A stretch of 34,386 bases of DNA from Blastocatellia bacterium. GTDB taxonomy: Bacteria > Acidobacteriota > Blastocatellia > Pyrinomonadales > Pyrinomonadaceae. The notes under the pieces were generated by a model. It saw only the letters and a list, made by a program, of their open reading frames with translations. It did no database searches and was not told the DNA's origin. Positions 32,856 through 34,386 of this stretch are shown piece by piece. Each line of letters starts with the position of its first letter. The first letter of the stretch is position 1. The stretch is taken from NCBI GenBank assembly GCA_016789145.1, contig JAEUQI010000031.1, positions 1 to 34,386 on the forward strand, in the 5' to 3' direction. The position numbers and the translations under genes were made by a program.

Positions 32856-33592
32856 TTTTTTCTAAACAGCTTGACGAGCTTACCGATTGGATCATAATGT
32901 TCGTCAACCACACGTTCCTTTAGAGGAATAATAGCATTATCGGTGATCGTAATGTGTTCGGGGCAAACCTTTGTGCAGCATTTTGTAATGTTGCAATAAC
33001 CAATGCCGTGCAGGTCTTTGAGTTCCTCCGTTCGATTCTCGGTGTCGAGCGGATGCATCTCAAGCGCCGCCGAATAGACGAGGAATCGCGGGCCGATGAA
33101 CTCCTGGTGCTTTTCGTGGTCTCGAAGCACGTGACACACGTCTTGACACAAATAGCATTCGATACACTTGCGAAATTCCTGAACGCGATCAACGTCCGAT
33201 TGCTGCATTCGCCAAGTACCGTCCTCGGCGTCGGGCTTTCTCGGCTTGAATTTCTTGATGCGTTTCTTTACTTCGTAGTTCCAACTGACATCAGCAATAA
33301 GATCCTTGATTGGCGGAAAGGCTCGCATCGGTTCGATCGTTACCGGCTTGGTCAGGTCAATCGTGTCGAGCCGCGTCATGCACATCAGCTTTGGCATGCC
33401 GTTGATCTCGGCCGAACATGAACCGCATTTGCCGGCCTTGCAGTTCCAACGGCAAGCGAGATCGCCGGCCGACTCAGCTTGTATCTGATGAACGGCATCA
33501 AGTACGACCATCCCTTCGGTCACGTCGGTCGAATAGTCGACCATTTCCGCCGTCGTACGGTCGCCTCGTCTTATTGAAAATGTTGCTTTCAT
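32852..33592 (-). CDS. sdhB: Succinate dehydrogenase/fumarate reductase iron-sulfur subunit
   Basis: 246 residues. The N-terminal [2Fe-2S] domain has C51-KAGK-C56-GS-C59 and C71. The C-terminal domain has the cysteine sets CIECYLCQDVC and CNITKCCTKVCP for the [4Fe-4S] and [3Fe-4S] clusters. It passes electrons from SdhA flavin to quinone through the membrane anchor. Its length and the long linker (KKRIKKFKPRKPDAEDG) suit a non-proteobacterial enzyme. A repeat element separates it from sdhA upstream. Confidence 0.94.
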   Translation of the reverse strand: MKATFSIRRGDRTTAEMVDYSTDVTEGMVVLDAVHQIQAESAGDLACRWNCKAGKCGSCSAEINGMPKLMCMTRLDTIDLTKPVTIEPMRAFPPIKDLIADVSWNYEVKKRIKKFKPRKPDAEDGTWRMQQSDVDRVQEFRKCIECYLCQDVCHVLRDHEKHQEFIGPRFLVYSAALEMHPLDTENRTEELKDLHGIGYCNITKCCTKVCPEHITITDNAIIPLKERVVDEHYDPIGKLVKLFRKK

Positions 33593-33602
33593 ATTCAGTC
33601 AA

Positions 33603-33687
33603 TTTAACCGAAGATAGCGCGGATGACGCAGATAAAATCAATGAAAATCTTATTTGACCCGCGTCATCTGTGTGATCCGCGGTTAAT
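33603..33687. repeat. GATGACGCAGAT-type inverted repeat between sdhA and sdhB
   Basis: The left arm reads TTAACCGAAGATAGCGCGGA then TGACGCAGAT. The right arm reads ACCCGCGTCATCTGTGTGAT then CCGCGGTTAA, its approximate inverse, with an AT-rich centre of about 28 bases. It sits in the operon's only sizeable gap. Confidence 0.75.
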
Positions 33688-33692
33688 TAAAC

Positions 33693-34386
33693 CTAGCCCA
33701 TTTCTTCGATGACAGCTTTCAACTCAGCAGGCATTTCCGGGATCGGGATCCTAGAGATCTCCATTCCGCCGCCGGCCGATTTTTTAACTGCGAAATTGAA
33801 TTTTGCGAATTCCGGGTCTTTGTCCGGGAAATCATCTCGGAAATGGCCGCCGCGGCTCTCCCTACGTTCGATGGCGGAACGGGCAATGGCCTCGGAGACG
33901 ATCAGCAGATTGTGCAGATCGAGAGCCGTGTGCCATGCCGGATTGAAATCGATGTTTCCTGGAACGTACGTTCTGGCCGCACGATTTCTAAGGACGTCGA
34001 GGCCATTCAAAGCCTCGACCATTTCGTCGTGTTGGCGAACAATGCCGACGTTTGCCTGCATCATTTCCTGCAGATCGCTTTGGATCGTGTAGGGATTCTC
34101 GCCGCCTTCGCGTTCGAAAGGTTCGAGTGTTGCCTTTACGATCGACTCGATCTGTGACTGGTCGATTGTGAATTTGCTGTTCTCTTTCGCGAACTTGGCT
34201 GCGAATTCACCGGCACGTTTGCCGAATACGATCAGGTCAGACAGTGAATTGCCGCCGAGCCGATTTGCGCCGTTGATGCCCGCGGCGCATTCGCCGGCGG
34301 CGAAAAGACCGGAAACGGTCGATTCCTGAGTATCGGCATTAACGCGAATGCCACCCATGACGTAATGCGTCGTCGGGCCGACCTCC
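33693..34386 (-). CDS. sdhA: Succinate dehydrogenase/fumarate reductase flavoprotein subunit (partial)
   Basis: Only the C-terminal 230 residues are present; the gene runs past the window edge, and the first visible in-frame codons read EVGPTTHYV then MGGIRVNADT. The FAD-binding tail is clear: GLFAAGECAAGINGANRLGGNSLSDLIVFGKRAG (in parts) and SRGGHFRDDFP. It oxidises succinate (or reduces fumarate) and holds covalent FAD in the missing part. sdhC/D must be outside the window. It ends with EEMG, then a repeat element. Confidence 0.95.
   Translation of the reverse strand, partial: EVGPTTHYVMGGIRVNADTQESTVSGLFAAGECAAGINGANRLGGNSLSDLIVFGKRAGEFAAKFAKENSKFTIDQSQIESIVKATLEPFEREGGENPYTIQSDLQEMMQANVGIVRQHDEMVEALNGLDVLRNRAARTYVPGNIDFNPAWHTALDLHNLLIVSEAIARSAIERRESRGGHFRDDFPDKDPEFAKFNFAVKKSAGGGMEISRIPIPEMPAELKAVIEEMG

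Overview
The window is ordinary bacterial chromosome, densely coded on both strands, with 36 protein genes that I accept. It contains no rRNA, tRNA, transposase or CRISPR array that I can see. Several features suggest a member of the Acidobacteriota, probably Blastocatellia: many exported hydrolases and beta-propeller proteins with AQ-type signal cleavage sites, a PilN/PilO operon ending in a pseudopilin, and dispersed palindromic repeats. This placement is inference from gene style; no marker gene here fixes it.

Layout. 1-6.4 kb (+): six exported proteins in a row (amidohydrolase, NTF2-like, TPR/DUF1579-like, TolB-like propeller, serine beta-lactamase-like hydrolase, M20 peptidase). 6.4-9.7 kb (-): pilN-pilO-pilP-like-pseudopilin, coupled by short overlaps. 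9.8-13.2 kb (-): FHA-GGDEF diguanylate cyclase, a family A DNA polymerase whose 3' end looks frameshifted, and a 3D-domain protein. 13.5-15.2 kb (+): PilZ protein and a saccharopine-dehydrogenase-like enzyme. 15.2-16.4 kb: a 480-base non-coding locus facing an ECF sigma factor gene. 16.6-20.4 kb: membrane protein, class V aminotransferase, signal peptidase I, carA. 20.4-24.0 kb (-): exported protein of unknown function, a 700-base non-coding stretch, and a membrane pyrophosphatase. 24.2-30.4 kb (+): DUF3052, DUF1801/YdeI-like, HerA-like ATPase, two propeller proteins, a MoaD/ThiS-like carrier, an ASCH-like protein and an unknown. 30.4-34.4 kb (-): NamZ-like muramidase (DUF1343), YegP-like DUF1508 protein, TPR protein, small membrane protein, sdhB and a partial sdhA.

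Functional links. A cyclic-di-GMP synthase lies directly beside the pilus-assembly operon, and a PilZ protein is 3 kb away. SdhA/SdhB (respiration) and the pyrophosphatase (ion pumping) are the energy genes. CarA starts pyrimidine and arginine synthesis.

The most unusual signal is a pair of non-coding loci, 15292-15614 and 21535-21803, with the same architecture but different repeat sequence. Each has an extended -10 promoter, then the shared boxA-like word TCTTTGACA, then a hairpin with a 3-base loop. An inverted 6-base half-site follows, exactly 8 bases before the first of a series of direct copies at 10-11 base spacing. Each ends against the terminator of a convergent gene. Locus A uses GTGGAC (five direct copies, exact 11-base period); locus B uses TGGAAC. 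In locus B the boxA is followed at once by a perfect intrinsic terminator, which suggests antitermination control of an untranslated RNA. I know of no described family with this layout.
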